Part shown: positions 18,759-28,959 of the stretch, piece by piece
How positions within the stretch are numbered: position 1 is the first letter of the stretch
How the letters are laid out: the number at the start of each line of letters is the position of its first letter
Translations under genes and position numbers: made by a program
NCBI RefSeq assembly: GCF_013300725.1
Contig: NZ_JAAIMM010000008.1
Span: forward strand, 1 to 64,000
Reading direction: 5' to 3'
Origin: Allocoprococcus comes
GTDB lineage: Bacteria > Bacillota > Clostridia > Lachnospirales > Lachnospiraceae
Length of the DNA: 64,000 nucleotides
Notes under the pieces: generated by a model
Databases searched by the model: none
Told to the model about the DNA's origin: nothing
What the model saw: only the letters and a program-made list of their open reading frames with translations

Positions 18759-20111
18759 ATGGATAAAGACAAGCTTCTTGATCTTCTGGAGAAGAGAGAG
18801 TACAAGGAATTAAAAGAAGAGTTGGGAAATTTGTATCCGGTTGATATTGCTGAAATTCTGGAGGATGTAGATGAAAAGCAGATGTTGCTTATTTTCCGTT
18901 TGCTGGGGAAGGAAGAGGCGGCTGAGACATTTACCTATATGAACAGTGATATGCGTGAGATACTGATCGGCGCACTTACAGATTCCGAATTAAAAGAAGT
19001 CATGGACGAGATGTATCTGGATGATACCGTAGACGTGATTGAAGAGATGCCGGCAAATGTGGTAGACCGTCTTCTGATGATGACGGATGAAGATACCAGA
19101 AAACAGATCAACAGTCTGCTCAAATATCCGGAGGACAGCGCAGGAAGTGTGATGAATGTAGAATACATCGCCCTTCGTCCGGATATGACGGTTGCGGATG
19201 CCATTTTAAAGATCCGGCAGGTCGGAATCAACAAAGAAACCATCTATACCTGTTATGTGACAGAGAAACGAAAGCTGATCGGTGTGGTGGATATCAAAGA
19301 TCTGCTGACCAGCAGCGAAAGCCGTATGATGGAAGAGATCATGGATACCAATATTCTGTATGCGCACACTACGGATGACCAGGAGACGGTGGCATCGACC
19401 ATCCGCAAGTATGGTCTTGTGGCAATTCCGATCGTGGACAGGGAGCTTTGCATGGTCGGGATCGTAACGGTTGACGATGCGATGGAAGTCTTAAAAGAAG
19501 AGGCAACCGAAGATATCAGTATTATGGCAGGTGTGACACCGAATGAAGATACCTATTTTGGAACCAGTACATTCCAGCATGCGAAAAACCGAAGTGTCTG
19601 GCTTCTGTTTCTGATGCTTTCCGCAACTTTCAGCGGTATGGTTCTGGATCATTTTTCGCCGGTGATCGTGGCGATGCCGGTGCTGAATACGTTTGTTCCG
19701 ATGCTGACCGGAACCGGCGGCAACTGCGGCTCCCAGAGTTCGACACTGATCATCCGCGGCCTGACGGTAGGAGAAGTGCAGTTCCGGGATATTTTCAAAG
19801 TTATTTTTAAAGAGCTCCGTGTGGCACTTCTTGTCGGACTTTTCCTTGCGGTTGTGAATGGAATCCGTGTCGTGCTGATGTATCAGGGGAAGACCGATAA
19901 TCCGGTTCTGCTTGCATTTACACTGGGACTTACTTTAATGTGTACGGTGGCAATGGCGAAATTGATTGGCTGTATCCTGCCACTTGCAGCGAAGAAGATC
20001 GGACTGGATCCGGCGATCATGGCGGCACCGCTGATCACGACACTGGTAGATACCGGTACAACACTGGTATATTTTACAATTGCAACCCATATTTTCCATC
20101 TGGCAGTGTAA
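18759..20111 (+). CDS. mgtE: Magnesium transporter MgtE
   Basis: 450 residues, an inner-membrane Mg2+ channel. The N-terminal superhelical domain (about 1-125) has the repeated VDIAEILEDVDEKQ and LYLDDTVDVIEEMP-type motifs. Two CBS domains follow (about 130-255, YIALRPDMTVADAI and AIPIVDRELCMVGI), then five membrane segments from about residue 280 with the family signature TGTGGNCGSQSST, which lines the pore. ATG 18759 is chosen for its AAAGGAGG site. Cytosolic Mg2+ bound between the N and CBS domains gates known homologues. No M-box riboswitch is seen in the short leader. Confidence 0.95.
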   Translation: MDKDKLLDLLEKREYKELKEELGNLYPVDIAEILEDVDEKQMLLIFRLLGKEEAAETFTYMNSDMREILIGALTDSELKEVMDEMYLDDTVDVIEEMPANVVDRLLMMTDEDTRKQINSLLKYPEDSAGSVMNVEYIALRPDMTVADAILKIRQVGINKETIYTCYVTEKRKLIGVVDIKDLLTSSESRMMEEIMDTNILYAHTTDDQETVASTIRKYGLVAIPIVDRELCMVGIVTVDDAMEVLKEEATEDISIMAGVTPNEDTYFGTSTFQHAKNRSVWLLFLMLSATFSGMVLDHFSPVIVAMPVLNTFVPMLTGTGGNCGSQSSTLIIRGLTVGEVQFRDIFKVIFKELRVALLVGLFLAVVNGIRVVLMYQGKTDNPVLLAFTLGLTLMCTVAMAKLIGCILPLAAKKIGLDPAIMAAPLITTLVDTGTTLVYFTIATHIFHLAV

Positions 20112-20151
20112 CATTGTACTGGAAAATATTACGTGAAAAAAATAACATTGC

Positions 20152-20180
20152 TTGTATACAATGTGTGCAAGGAGTATAAT
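20152..20180 (+). promoter_or_regulatory. ackA promoter with overlapping TTGTATACAA palindrome
   Basis: TTGTAT (20152-20157), 17-nt spacer, TATAAT (20175-20180). The -35 box lies within the perfect palindrome TTGTATACAA (20152-20161), which recurs at the promoter at 30618-30646. GntR-family dimers bind sites of this kind; regulation is inferred. Confidence 0.6.
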
Positions 20181-20239
20181 TAAAAACAGAGTGTGAGTTT
20201 TAATAAAGAAAATTCTAGTACCAGAAGGGAGAAACATCA

Positions 20240-21427
20240 ATGAATGTATTAGTAATCAACTGCGGAAGTTCATCACTGAAGTTCCAGCTCATCAACTCAG
20301 AATCGGAGGCGGTTCTCGCAAAAGGTCTTTGCGAAAGAATCGGTATTGACGGAAGACTTACCTATCAGCCGGCAGGTGGAGAGAAGAATGTATCTGAAAA
20401 GGCTATGCCTACACATACAGAAGCAATCCAGTTCGTAATCGACGCGCTGACAGATGCAGATACAGGTGTTGTTAAGAGTCTTGACGAAATCGGAGCAGTC
20501 GGACATCGTGTTGTTCATGGCGGAGAAAAATTTGCAAAATCTGTAGTTGTAACACCAGAAGTAAAAGCTGCGATCGCAGAGTGCAATGACCTTGCACCAC
20601 TTCACAACCCGGCAAACTTAATCGGAATCGAAGCTTGTGAAAGCCTGATGCCGGGAACACCACAGGTTGTTGTATTTGATACTGCTTTCCATCAGACAAT
20701 GCCTGAAAAAGCTTATATGTACGGACTTCCATATGAATATTATGAAAAATACAAAGTAAGACGTTACGGATTCCACGGAACAAGCCACAGCTTTGTATCT
20801 AAGAGAGTAGCTGAGATTGTCGGAAAACCATACAATGCAACAAAGACGATCGTATGCCACCTTGGTAATGGGGCATCTATTTCAGCAGTGCTTAACGGAG
20901 AATCAGTAGATACCTCAATGGGACTTACTCCGCTGGAAGGTCTTGTAATGGGAACACGTTCCGGAGATATTGACCCGGCGATCATGGAATTCATTGCCAA
21001 GAAAGAAAACCTTGACATTGCAGGAATCATGAATGTCCTGAACAAGAAATCAGGTGTGGAAGGTGTATCAGGTGTATCCAGCGACTTCCGTGATCTTGAA
21101 GAAGCAGCAAATGCAGGAAACAAACGTGCAAGACTTGCACTTGACGTATTTGCTTACAGAGTAGCAAAATATGTTGGTGCTTACACAGCAGCTATGAACG
21201 GTGTAGATAACATCGTATTTACAGCTGGTATCGGAGAAAATGCAGGTACTGTAAGAACAGCAGTATGCAGCTACCTTGGTTACCTTGGAATTACAATCGA
21301 CGAAGAAGCAAATGCAAAACGTGGAGAAGAGATCGTAATCTCTACACCGGATTCCAAAGTGAAAGTTCTTGTAGTTCCGACAAACGAAGAACTTGCAATC
21401 GCAAGAGAGACAGTTGCACTTGTATAA
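20240..21427 (+). CDS. ackA: Acetate kinase
   Basis: Converts acetyl phosphate and ADP to acetate and ATP in fermentation. 395 residues, family length. Motifs: [13 protein letters not shown] at the N-terminus, [11 protein letters not shown], the acetate-kinase block [37 protein letters not shown] and [10 protein letters not shown]. The start follows AGAAGGGAGAAACATCA. Phosphotransacetylase (pta), often adjacent, is not next to it. It has its own promoter at 20152-20180. Confidence 0.98.
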   Translation: MNVLVINCGSSSLKFQLINSESEAVLAKGLCERIGIDGRLTYQPAGGEKNVSEKAMPTHTEAIQFVIDALTDADTGVVKSLDEIGAVGHRVVHGGEKFAKSVVVTPEVKAAIAECNDLAPLHNPANLIGIEACESLMPGTPQVVVFDTAFHQTMPEKAYMYGLPYEYYEKYKVRRYGFHGTSHSFVSKRVAEIVGKPYNATKTIVCHLGNGASISAVLNGESVDTSMGLTPLEGLVMGTRSGDIDPAIMEFIAKKENLDIAGIMNVLNKKSGVEGVSGVSSDFRDLEEAANAGNKRARLALDVFAYRVAKYVGAYTAAMNGVDNIVFTAGIGENAGTVRTAVCSYLGYLGITIDEEANAKRGEEIVISTPDSKVKVLVVPTNEELAIARETVALV

Positions 21428-21468
21428 CAGAAGAAATTAGAAAAAACCTTAAAATCTGTAAATCATCC

Positions 21469-21496
21469 TTGACAAATAGAATTTACATGGTATAAT
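21469..21496 (+). promoter_or_regulatory. Promoter of the DUF177-rpmF operon
   Basis: Consensus TTGACA (21469-21474), 16-nt spacer, TATAAT (21491-21496), 28 nt upstream of the ATG. Confidence 0.75.
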
Positions 21497-21524
21497 AGTT
21501 TAGGTGTGAACAGGAGAAAGAATT

Positions 21525-22052
21525 ATGTTAATTGACCTGTCCGAAGTCTTATCTGAACCGCATAAGTCCATTGACGAAGTGGTCGGCACTGAGATGAAAG
21601 AAGTGAAGGTGAACGGAAGCAGATTTCCGGTAAGCCGGACACAGCCTGTGCATATTCATGTCGAGTATGCCGGAGAGAAAAAACTTCATATCAGTTGTGA
21701 GACAAGTCTTACGGTAATCATTCCGTGTGACAGATGTCTTACAGATGTACCGACAGATTTCACGCTTTCTTTTGAAAAGCAGGTGAATACAGCTCTGGCA
21801 GACGGAGAAGATGATGGCGAATCCGATGAAGCGAATTACATTGACGGATATCATCTTGATGTGGAGCAGCTGCTCTATAACGAGATTTTAGTAGGGTGGC
21901 CGATGAAAGTTCTATGTAGCGAAGACTGTAAAGGGATTTGCAGTGTATGTGGTCAGAACTTGAATGAGGGAAGCTGCGACTGCGAAGACACCAGTCTTGA
22001 CCCTAGAATGTCAGTTATCCGCGATCTTTACAAGAATTTTAAGGAGGTGTAA
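21525..22052 (+). CDS. DUF177 (YceD) family protein, 23S rRNA accumulation
   Basis: 175 residues. The family is known from plant and bacterial work as needed for 23S rRNA accumulation. C-terminal zinc-type pattern: LCSEDCKGICSVCGQNLNEG, then CDCEDTSLDPRMSVIRDL, the hallmark of the family. It lies 3 bp before rpmF, its near-universal neighbour, and is the first gene after a strong promoter. Confidence 0.9.
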   Translation: MLIDLSEVLSEPHKSIDEVVGTEMKEVKVNGSRFPVSRTQPVHIHVEYAGEKKLHISCETSLTVIIPCDRCLTDVPTDFTLSFEKQVNTALADGEDDGESDEANYIDGYHLDVEQLLYNEILVGWPMKVLCSEDCKGICSVCGQNLNEGSCDCEDTSLDPRMSVIRDLYKNFKEV

Positions 22053-22055
22053 CCT

Positions 22056-22238
22056 ATGTCAATTTGTCCAAAGAATAAATCTTCTAAAGCAAGAAGAGAC
22101 AAGAGAAGAGCAAACTGGAAAATGAGCGCACCGAATCTGGTGAAATGCAGCAAATGTGGAGAACTTATGATGCCACACAGAGTTTGCAAAGCTTGTGGAT
22201 CTTACAACAAGAGAGAAATCGTTACTGTAGAAAACTAA
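22056..22238 (+). CDS. rpmF: 50S ribosomal protein L32
   Basis: 60 residues. CPKNKSSKARRDKRRANW at the start, then two zinc-binding pairs, KCSKCGEL and VCKACGSY, so this is the C+ zinc-containing form. AAGGAGG at 22041 and a start 3 bp after the DUF177 stop show coupling. A terminator follows at 22258. Confidence 0.97.
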   Translation: MSICPKNKSSKARRDKRRANWKMSAPNLVKCSKCGELMMPHRVCKACGSYNKREIVTVEN

Positions 22239-22257
22239 TTAAAAAAGGCTATAGTAC

Positions 22258-22292
22258 AGGAGTTAGGCGTAGTGCTTAACTCCTTTTCTTTT
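22258..22292 (+). terminator. Terminator after rpmF
   Basis: AGGAGTTA and TAACTCCT form the stem, followed by TTTCTTTT. Confidence 0.7.
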
Positions 22293-22379
22293 GCCTAATT
22301 TTCCTAAATCTGCTAAATATTATTGATTTTTACGGTCATGTCTAGTAGAATTGGTTTAGTAATGCTGGGAGGTAACAGT

Positions 22380-23405
22380 ATGAAAGAAATAACAAAAGTT
22401 GTTGTCGATGCAATGGGCGGAGACAACGCACCACATGAGATCATCAAAGGTGCGGTCGAGGCGGTCGGGAAGTCAGATGCGATCCATGTGATCCTGGTCG
22501 GAAAAGAAGATGTCATCAATCAGGAGCTTTCCGGGTACACATATAATAAAGAACAGATTTCGGTTGTTCATACATCGGAAGTAATTGAGACAGCAGAACC
22601 GCCGGTTATGGCGATCCGCAGAAAGAAAGACTCCTCCATTGTGGTAGGTCTCAAGATGGTGAAGAATAAAGAAGCTGACGCTTTTGTTTCAGCAGGAAGT
22701 TCCGGTGCGGTTCTTGCCGGTGGACAGCTTCTGGTAGGCCGAATCAAAGGCGTGGAAAGACCTCCGCTTGCACCGCTGATCCCGACAGAGAAAGGATTTT
22801 CTATTCTGATCGACTGTGGGGCGAATGTAGATGCAAGGCCTTCACATCTGGTGCAGTTTGCCAAGATGGGTTCTATCTATATGGAACATATTATGGGAGT
22901 CAAGAATCCGAAGGTTGCGATCGTCAATATCGGAGCTGAGGAAGAAAAGGGTAATGCCCTGGTCAAGGAGACTTTCCCTATGCTGAAAGAATGTAAGGAT
23001 ATTAACTTTACCGGAAGCATCGAAGCGAGAGAAATCCCGCACGGACAGGCAGATGTTATCGTCTGTGAAGCATTTACCGGCAACGTGATCCTGAAACTCT
23101 ACGAAGGAGTAGCATCGGTTCTTGTAAACAAGATCAAAGGTGGTATGAAGCAGAATCTCCGTAGCATGATCGGTGGACTTCTGGTTAAGCCGGTGCTGAA
23201 AAAGACTATGAAGGATTTTGACGCAAGTGAGTACGGTGGAGCACCGCTGCTTGGACTCACCGGTCTGGTAGTTAAGACACACGGCAGTTCCAAGGCAAAA
23301 GAAGTCTGCAATTCAATTTTGCAGTGTGTAACCTTCAAAGAAGAAGGAATCAATGAAAAGATCAAAGAATGTATTCAGGCGGAAGAAAAGTCCGCACAGG
23401 AATAG
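22380..23405 (+). CDS. plsX: Phosphate acyltransferase PlsX
   Basis: Makes acyl-phosphate from acyl-ACP and phosphate for phospholipid synthesis, as a peripheral membrane enzyme. 341 residues. VVVDAMGGDNAPHEIIKGAV at the N-terminus, then FVSAGSSGAVLAGG, LIDCGANVDARPSHL, FTGSIEAREIPHGQADVIV and SEYGGAPLLGL are diagnostic. ATG 22380 is used because GGGAGGTAACAGT precedes it. First gene of the plsX-acpP-rnc-smc-ftsY block; an FapR-type operator was looked for upstream and not found. Confidence 0.96.
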   Translation: MKEITKVVVDAMGGDNAPHEIIKGAVEAVGKSDAIHVILVGKEDVINQELSGYTYNKEQISVVHTSEVIETAEPPVMAIRRKKDSSIVVGLKMVKNKEADAFVSAGSSGAVLAGGQLLVGRIKGVERPPLAPLIPTEKGFSILIDCGANVDARPSHLVQFAKMGSIYMEHIMGVKNPKVAIVNIGAEEEKGNALVKETFPMLKECKDINFTGSIEAREIPHGQADVIVCEAFTGNVILKLYEGVASVLVNKIKGGMKQNLRSMIGGLLVKPVLKKTMKDFDASEYGGAPLLGLTGLVVKTHGSSKAKEVCNSILQCVTFKEEGINEKIKECIQAEEKSAQE

Positions 23406-23426
23406 GCTCAGAAAGGATTAAGAATT

Positions 23427-23657
23427 ATGGAATTTGAAAAACTGAAAGACATTATTGTTGATGTGATGGGATGTAACCCGGATGAAATTACGATGGACAC
23501 TACATTTGTAGATGATCTGGGAGCTGATTCGCTTGATATTTTCCAGATTATTATGGGAATTGAAGATGCATTTGATATCGAAATTGAAAATGAAGATGCA
23601 GAAAAGATCGCAACAGTAGGTGATGCTGTAGAACAGATCAAGAACGCTGTTAACTAG
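23427..23657 (+). CDS. acpP: Acyl carrier protein
   Basis: 76 residues, acidic, with the phosphopantetheine site in [10 protein letters not shown] (Ser in DSL). It carries growing acyl chains in fatty-acid synthesis and donates them to PlsX. It lies 21 bp after plsX and is followed by a terminator-like hairpin (23674-23706) that would reduce read-through into rnc. Confidence 0.97.
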   Translation: MEFEKLKDIIVDVMGCNPDEITMDTTFVDDLGADSLDIFQIIMGIEDAFDIEIENEDAEKIATVGDAVEQIKNAVN

Positions 23658-23673
23658 GGAAAATGATTACAGG

Positions 23674-23706
23674 GGACATCCCCATTTCTGGGGAATGTCC
23701 TTTTTT
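23674..23706 (+). terminator. Intra-cluster terminator between acpP and rnc
   Basis: GGACATCCCC and GGGGAATGTCC pair around ATTTCT and are followed by TTTTTT. It probably makes acpP transcript more abundant than rnc transcript. Confidence 0.75.
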
Positions 23707-23724
23707 AAAATTGGAGGGGCAATC

Positions 23725-24420
23725 ATGAGCAGAAATGTAAAGGAACTGGAAGAAAAAATCGGCTACAATTTCAAGGACAGCCATTTGCTCAGACATGCTG
23801 TGACGCACAGCTCTTATGTGAATGAAAAGCATATGAAGAAGGCAGACTGTAATGAACGTCTGGAATTCCTTGGAGATGCCGTTCTGGAACTGATTTCAAG
23901 CGAATATCTTTTTTTCGAGAACCAGACAATGCCGGAAGGAGAACTGACTAAGTTAAGGGCAAGCATGGTATGCGAGAAGGCACTTGCATTTTGTGCGCGG
24001 GATCTGGACCTTGGAAGTTATCTGCTTCTTGGGAAAGGTGAGGACGCGACTGGTGGAAGATTCAGAGAGTCTATTACCTCGGATGCATTGGAAGCACTGA
24101 TTGGTGCGATTTATCTGGATGGTGGTTTTGCTAATGCGAAAGAGTTTATTTTAAAATATATTTTAAACGACCTGGAAGGGAAACGGCTCTTTTATGATAG
24201 CAAGACTATCCTGCAGGAAATGGTACAGGGCGGTCAGGAAAAAGGAATTGTCTACCAGCTGGTAGGAGAAGAAGGACCGGACCATAATAAATCCTTCCGT
24301 GTAGAGGTTGTGATCGGCGGAGAAGCCTTTGGATGTGGTGTCGGAAGGACAAAAAAGGCTGCCGAACAGGAAGCGGCTTATCAGGCAATCCTTAAGCTGA
24401 AAGAAGGAAAGGTACAGTAG
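23725..24420 (+). CDS. rnc: Ribonuclease III
   Basis: 231 residues; cleaves double-stranded RNA, including rRNA precursors. The catalytic signature NERLEFLGDAVLEL is near residue 38, with the second acidic site in SDALEALIGAIYLDGG. The C-terminal dsRNA-binding domain (about 155-230) shows GPDHNKSFRVEVVIGG and the KKAAEQEAA helix. Start ATG 23725 follows TTGGAGGGGC; an ATG further upstream lies in the terminator. It overlaps no gene and lies 7 bp before smc. It could process the perfect 29-32 bp stems of the repeat elements in this window. Confidence 0.97.
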   Translation: MSRNVKELEEKIGYNFKDSHLLRHAVTHSSYVNEKHMKKADCNERLEFLGDAVLELISSEYLFFENQTMPEGELTKLRASMVCEKALAFCARDLDLGSYLLLGKGEDATGGRFRESITSDALEALIGAIYLDGGFANAKEFILKYILNDLEGKRLFYDSKTILQEMVQGGQEKGIVYQLVGEEGPDHNKSFRVEVVIGGEAFGCGVGRTKKAAEQEAAYQAILKLKEGKVQ

Positions 24421-24427
24421 GTGAGGC

Positions 24428-27400
24428 ATGTATTTAAAAAGTATTGAAGTACAGGGATTTAAGTCTTTTGCAAATAAGATTGTCTTTGAATTTCATAACG
24501 GGATTACCGGAATCGTCGGACCGAACGGAAGTGGAAAAAGTAACGTGGCGGATGCCGTCCGCTGGGTACTCGGAGAGCAGAAGGTGAAGCAACTCCGTGG
24601 AGGTACGATGCAGGATGTTATTTTTTCCGGTACGGAAAACCGGAAACCCCTCAGCTACGCATCGGTTGCGATCACACTGGATAATTCAGATCACAAACTC
24701 CCGGTGGAGTTTGAAGAGGTTAAAGTCACAAGAAAACTGTACCGTTCGGGGGAAAGTGAATATCTGATCAACGGCAGTGTCTGCAGGCTCAAGGATATCA
24801 ATGAGATGTTTTATGATACGGGTATCGGAAAAGAAGGATATTCGATCATCGGACAGGGACAGATTGACAAGATCCTGAGCGGTAAGCCGGAAGAGAGACG
24901 AGAGCTTTTTGATGAGGCGGCCGGGATTGTCAAATTTAAGCGCCGTAAGGCGTTATCTCTTCGCAAACTGGAAGAAGAGCAGAGCAATCTGGTCCGTGTC
25001 AATGATATTTTGGGAGAGCTGGAGAAGCAGTTTGGTCCTCTTCAGAGACAGTCGGAGACAGCGAAGGAATATCTGAAAAAGAGAGAAGAACTGAAGCGTT
25101 ATGACATCAATATGTTCCTGGTGGAGATGAAACGTCTGAAGGGGCAGATCCGGGAAAACGATGAGAAGCTGAAGATTGCGCAGGATGAACTTACTGAAGC
25201 CGGCAAAAAGCATGAAGATATGAAGGCACAGTATGAGAAGATCGAGCAGGAAGTAGACGAGATCGATGCCGGAATCGAGCATGCAAAAAGCCAGAGAAAT
25301 GAGACAACACTTCTGAAACAGCAGTTGGAAAACCAGATCGAGCTTTTAAAAGAGCAGATCAACAGTGTCCGCATGAATGATGAGCACTATGAAAAACGGG
25401 CAAACGATATTCAGGCAGAGCTTGCAAACCGTGAAAGGCAGAAATCCGAACTGGAAGAAGAAAAAGCAGAGATCGACAGACATCTTGCTGCAGCATCCGA
25501 GAGACAAAAGCAGGCAGGAGAGGAGCTGACTGCCCTGCAGAGCCGGATTGCAGAGATGACAGTGGAGATCGAAAAGAATCAGAATGATATCCGTGAGCTT
25601 TTGAATAACCGTGCATCCACGAAGGCAAAGCTGCAGCATTATGAAACGACGCTTGAACAGATCAAGGTACGCCGGGCACAGCTTTACAAACGTCTGGTAG
25701 AGGCGGAGAGTGATGTACAGAGGCAGCAGGAGCTTGCCGCGCAGTATACGGAAGAACTGAAGGCAGTATCAGGGAAGATCGCGGATTCTGTAGAACAGAT
25801 CAAAAACTATGAAACAGAGATTGCCGGACTGCAAAAAGAGATCGGACAGGCAAATGAAAGCCTGCGAAACGGGCAGAATGCTTATCACAGGGAGTACTCC
25901 CGTCTGGAGTCACTGAGGAACCTTACGGAGCGTTACGATGGTTATGGGAACAGTATCCGGCGTGTGATGGAGCAGAAAAGCCGTGAGCCGAAAATCCTGG
26001 GAGTTGTGGCTGATCTGATCAAAGTAGATAAAAAATATGAAACTGCGGTGGAGATCGCACTTGGAGGCAGTATCCAGAATATCGTTACCGCAGACGAAGA
26101 GACTGCAAAAAAAATGATTGGTTATCTGAAGCAGAACCGGTATGGACGTGCAACCTTCCTCCCATTGACAGCGATCCGTGGGGGACAGGGATTGACCAGG
26201 GCAGAAGCCCTTCGCGAGCCGGGTGTGATCGGTACGGCGGACAAGCTGGTAACGGTAGAGGATAAATTTACATCTCTTGCAGAGCATCTTCTTGGAAGAA
26301 CCCTTGTGGCAGACAACATTGATACCGGGATCCGTCTGGCGAGAAAGTACCGTCAGTCCCTGCGTATCGTTACGCTGGAAGGAGATCTGATCAATCCTGG
26401 CGGAGCAATGAGCGGTGGAGCATTTAAGAATTCCAGTAATCTGCTCAGCAGAAGACGTGAAATCGAAGAACTGGAAAAGACGGTTGCGCGTCTGAAAACA
26501 GAACTTCAGAAAGCGGAAGCAGAAGTTGCGGTCGCAAAGGAGAAGCGGACGGCGCTGTATGCAAAGGTGGAAGAAATCCAGCAGGAATTGCAGAATGACT
26601 ATGTGGTTCAGAATACTGCGAAGATGAATCTGGACCAGGTAAAAAGCCGTCAGAATGCGACCAGAGAAAATTCAGAAGGAATTTATGCGGAGCGCAAGAA
26701 GCTGGAAGAACAGGTTCATGAGATCGAGGAAAATGAAGAATCGATCAAAATGGAACTGGAGACCAGCCAGCAGCTGGAGGACGAGCTGACACGCCAGATG
26801 GAAAGCTCACAGAAGTGGCTGGAAAAAGAGCGTGAGGCAGAAGCGGCAGAAGTGCGCAAAAATGAAAATATTCATCTCAGTTTTGCTGCATTGGAGCAGA
26901 AAAAAGATTTTATCGAGGAGAATTTTGTCCGTATCCGGGAAGAGATGGAAAAATTCCGGGAAGAGCTTGCCACTTTAAATGCAAGCAAAGGAGAGAATTA
27001 CGGTGAGATCGAGCAGAAGGAAGCACAGATTACCGAGATCCGGCAGACGATAGAGAATTCAAAGGAATTATTCGAGGAAATCAACAAAGAGATCGAAGAA
27101 TCGCAGAAAAAGCGGGAAGAACTGAATCAGAAGCATAAGGCATTTCTGAAAAAGCGGGAAGATCTGGCAGCCCATATGGCAGAGCTTGATAAAGAATCCT
27201 TCCGGCTGACCAGCAAAAAAGAAGGCTACGAGGAAGCTTTGGAAAAGCAGATCAATTACATGTGGGAAGAGTACGAGCTGACGTATAATCATGCGCTGGA
27301 AATCCGGGATGAGAGTCTGACAGATCCTGCCGAGATGCGGAGGCGGATCCAGGAATTAAAGACGGAGATCCGGAAACTCGGATCGGTGAACGTCAATGCG

Positions 27401-27988
27401 ATCGAAGATTTTAAAAATCTTTCCGAGCGATATGAATTTATGAAAACCCAGCATGATGATCTGGTAGAGGCAGAAGCAACGCTCAAGAAGATCATTGAAG
27501 AGCTGGATGAGGCGATGCGCAAGCAGTTTACTGAGCAGTTTGCAAAGATCAGCCAGGAGTTTAATCAGGTGTTCAAACAACTGTTCGGTGGCGGAAAAGG
27601 AACTCTGGAACTGATGGATGGTGAGGATGTGCTGGAAGCCGGAATCCGGATCGTTGCGCAGCCACCGGGTAAAAAACTTCAGAATATGATGCAGCTCTCC
27701 GGTGGAGAAAAGGCGTTGACGGCGATTTCGCTGCTGTTTGCAATCCAGAATCTGAAACCTTCCCCGTTCTGCCTGCTGGATGAGATCGAGGCGGCACTGG
27801 ATGATTCTAATGTCACGAGATTTGCACAGTATTTGCACAAGCTGACGAAAAATACACAGTTTATCGTCATTACACACCGCCGCGGTACGATGACAGCGGC
27901 AGACCGGCTGTATGGGATCACTATGCAGGAAAAAGGGGTATCAACGCTGGTATCTGTGGATCTTCTGGAAGATGAGCTTACAAAGTAG
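24428..27988 (+). CDS. smc: Chromosome partition protein SMC
   Basis: 1186 residues, the normal SMC size. The N-terminal ATPase half has GPNGSGKSNVADAVRWVLGE. Long coiled coils (about 170-500 and 660-1000) flank the hinge (about 515-650; LGVVADLIKVDKKYE, GRATFLPLTAIRGG). The C-terminal half has the ABC signature QLSGGEKALTAISLL, Walker B LLDEIEAALDD and FIVITHRRGTM. It acts with ScpA/ScpB as condensin. It lies between rnc and ftsY, the standard Firmicutes order. Confidence 0.98.
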   Translation: MYLKSIEVQGFKSFANKIVFEFHNGITGIVGPNGSGKSNVADAVRWVLGEQKVKQLRGGTMQDVIFSGTENRKPLSYASVAITLDNSDHKLPVEFEEVKVTRKLYRSGESEYLINGSVCRLKDINEMFYDTGIGKEGYSIIGQGQIDKILSGKPEERRELFDEAAGIVKFKRRKALSLRKLEEEQSNLVRVNDILGELEKQFGPLQRQSETAKEYLKKREELKRYDINMFLVEMKRLKGQIRENDEKLKIAQDELTEAGKKHEDMKAQYEKIEQEVDEIDAGIEHAKSQRNETTLLKQQLENQIELLKEQINSVRMNDEHYEKRANDIQAELANRERQKSELEEEKAEIDRHLAAASERQKQAGEELTALQSRIAEMTVEIEKNQNDIRELLNNRASTKAKLQHYETTLEQIKVRRAQLYKRLVEAESDVQRQQELAAQYTEELKAVSGKIADSVEQIKNYETEIAGLQKEIGQANESLRNGQNAYHREYSRLESLRNLTERYDGYGNSIRRVMEQKSREPKILGVVADLIKVDKKYETAVEIALGGSIQNIVTADEETAKKMIGYLKQNRYGRATFLPLTAIRGGQGLTRAEALREPGVIGTADKLVTVEDKFTSLAEHLLGRTLVADNIDTGIRLARKYRQSLRIVTLEGDLINPGGAMSGGAFKNSSNLLSRRREIEELEKTVARLKTELQKAEAEVAVAKEKRTALYAKVEEIQQELQNDYVVQNTAKMNLDQVKSRQNATRENSEGIYAERKKLEEQVHEIEENEESIKMELETSQQLEDELTRQMESSQKWLEKEREAEAAEVRKNENIHLSFAALEQKKDFIEENFVRIREEMEKFREELATLNASKGENYGEIEQKEAQITEIRQTIENSKELFEEINKEIEESQKKREELNQKHKAFLKKREDLAAHMAELDKESFRLTSKKEGYEEALEKQINYMWEEYELTYNHALEIRDESLTDPAEMRRRIQELKTEIRKLGSVNVNAIEDFKNLSERYEFMKTQHDDLVEAEATLKKIIEELDEAMRKQFTEQFAKISQEFNQVFKQLFGGGKGTLELMDGEDVLEAGIRIVAQPPGKKLQNMMQLSGGEKALTAISLLFAIQNLKPSPFCLLDEIEAALDDSNVTRFAQYLHKLTKNTQFIVITHRRGTMTAADRLYGITMQEKGVSTLVSVDLLEDELTK

Positions 27989-28001
27989 TGGATAGGAGGA
28001 T

Positions 28002-28958
28002 ATGATGGCAGAGGAAAAAATGGGATTTTTTAAGCGTCTGGTAGCAGGACTTAACAAGACGCGCGATAATATCGTGTCAGGAATGGACAGTATTTTTCAT
28101 GGATTTTCAAAGATAGATGAGGACTTTTATGAGGAACTGGAAGAGGTTCTGATCATGGGAGATCTGGGGGTAAAAGCAACTTACGCGATTCTTGATGATC
28201 TTCGTAAAAAAGTAAAAGAACAGCATATCAAAGAGCCGATTGAGTGCAGACAGCTCCTGATCGACAGTATCAAAGAGCAGATGGATGTAGGTGAGACGGC
28301 TTATGAATTTGAAAACCAGACTTCTGTTGTTCTGGTGATCGGAGTAAATGGAGTTGGAAAGACGACTACTATCGGAAAACTTGCCGGTAAGCTGAGAGGT
28401 CAGGGCAAGAAAGTTGTGCTTGCTGCAGCAGATACTTTCCGTGCAGCTGCGGGAGAGCAGTTAAAGGAATGGGCGCATCGTTCGGATGCAGACCTTATCG
28501 GCGGACAGGAAGGTGCAGATCCGGCAGCCATCGTTTATGATGCGGTAGCGGCTGCGAAAGCGAGAAAGGCAGATGTCCTTCTGGTGGATACAGCCGGAAG
28601 ACTTCACAATAAAAAGAACCTGATGGAGGAACTGAAGAAGATTAACCGTGTGCTGGAAAGAGAATATCCGGAGGCATACAGAGAAACCTTGGTCGTTCTG
28701 GATGCAACGACCGGACAGAATGCACTTTCACAGGCAAAGGAATTCAGTGATGTTGCGGATATTACAGGAATTATCCTGACTAAGATGGATGGAACGGCCA
28801 AAGGCGGAATTGCAGTTGCAATTCAGGCAGAGCTTGGAATTCCTGTTAAATATATAGGTGTCGGTGAGACGATCGATGATCTGCAGAAATTCGATTCCGA
28901 CGAATTTGTACAGGCATTATTTACAACAGAAGAAAAGAAGGAAGAAGGAGAAGAATAA
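28002..28958 (+). CDS. ftsY: Signal recognition particle receptor FtsY
   Basis: GTPase that docks SRP-bound ribosomes at the membrane. 318 residues with a short acidic N-terminal A region, N domain (about 10-100) and G domain: VIGVNGVGKTTTIGKLAG (G1), AADTFRAAAGEQL, DTAGRLHNKKNL (G3), TKMDGTAKGG (G4) and GVGETIDDLQKFD. TAGGAGGATATG places the start at the ATG-ATG at 28002. Follows smc by 13 bp and is 1 bp from ilvA. Confidence 0.97.
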   Translation: MMAEEKMGFFKRLVAGLNKTRDNIVSGMDSIFHGFSKIDEDFYEELEEVLIMGDLGVKATYAILDDLRKKVKEQHIKEPIECRQLLIDSIKEQMDVGETAYEFENQTSVVLVIGVNGVGKTTTIGKLAGKLRGQGKKVVLAAADTFRAAAGEQLKEWAHRSDADLIGGQEGADPAAIVYDAVAAAKARKADVLLVDTAGRLHNKKNLMEELKKINRVLEREYPEAYRETLVVLDATTGQNALSQAKEFSDVADITGIILTKMDGTAKGGIAVAIQAELGIPVKYIGVGETIDDLQKFDSDEFVQALFTTEEKKEEGEE

Positions 28959-28959
28959 T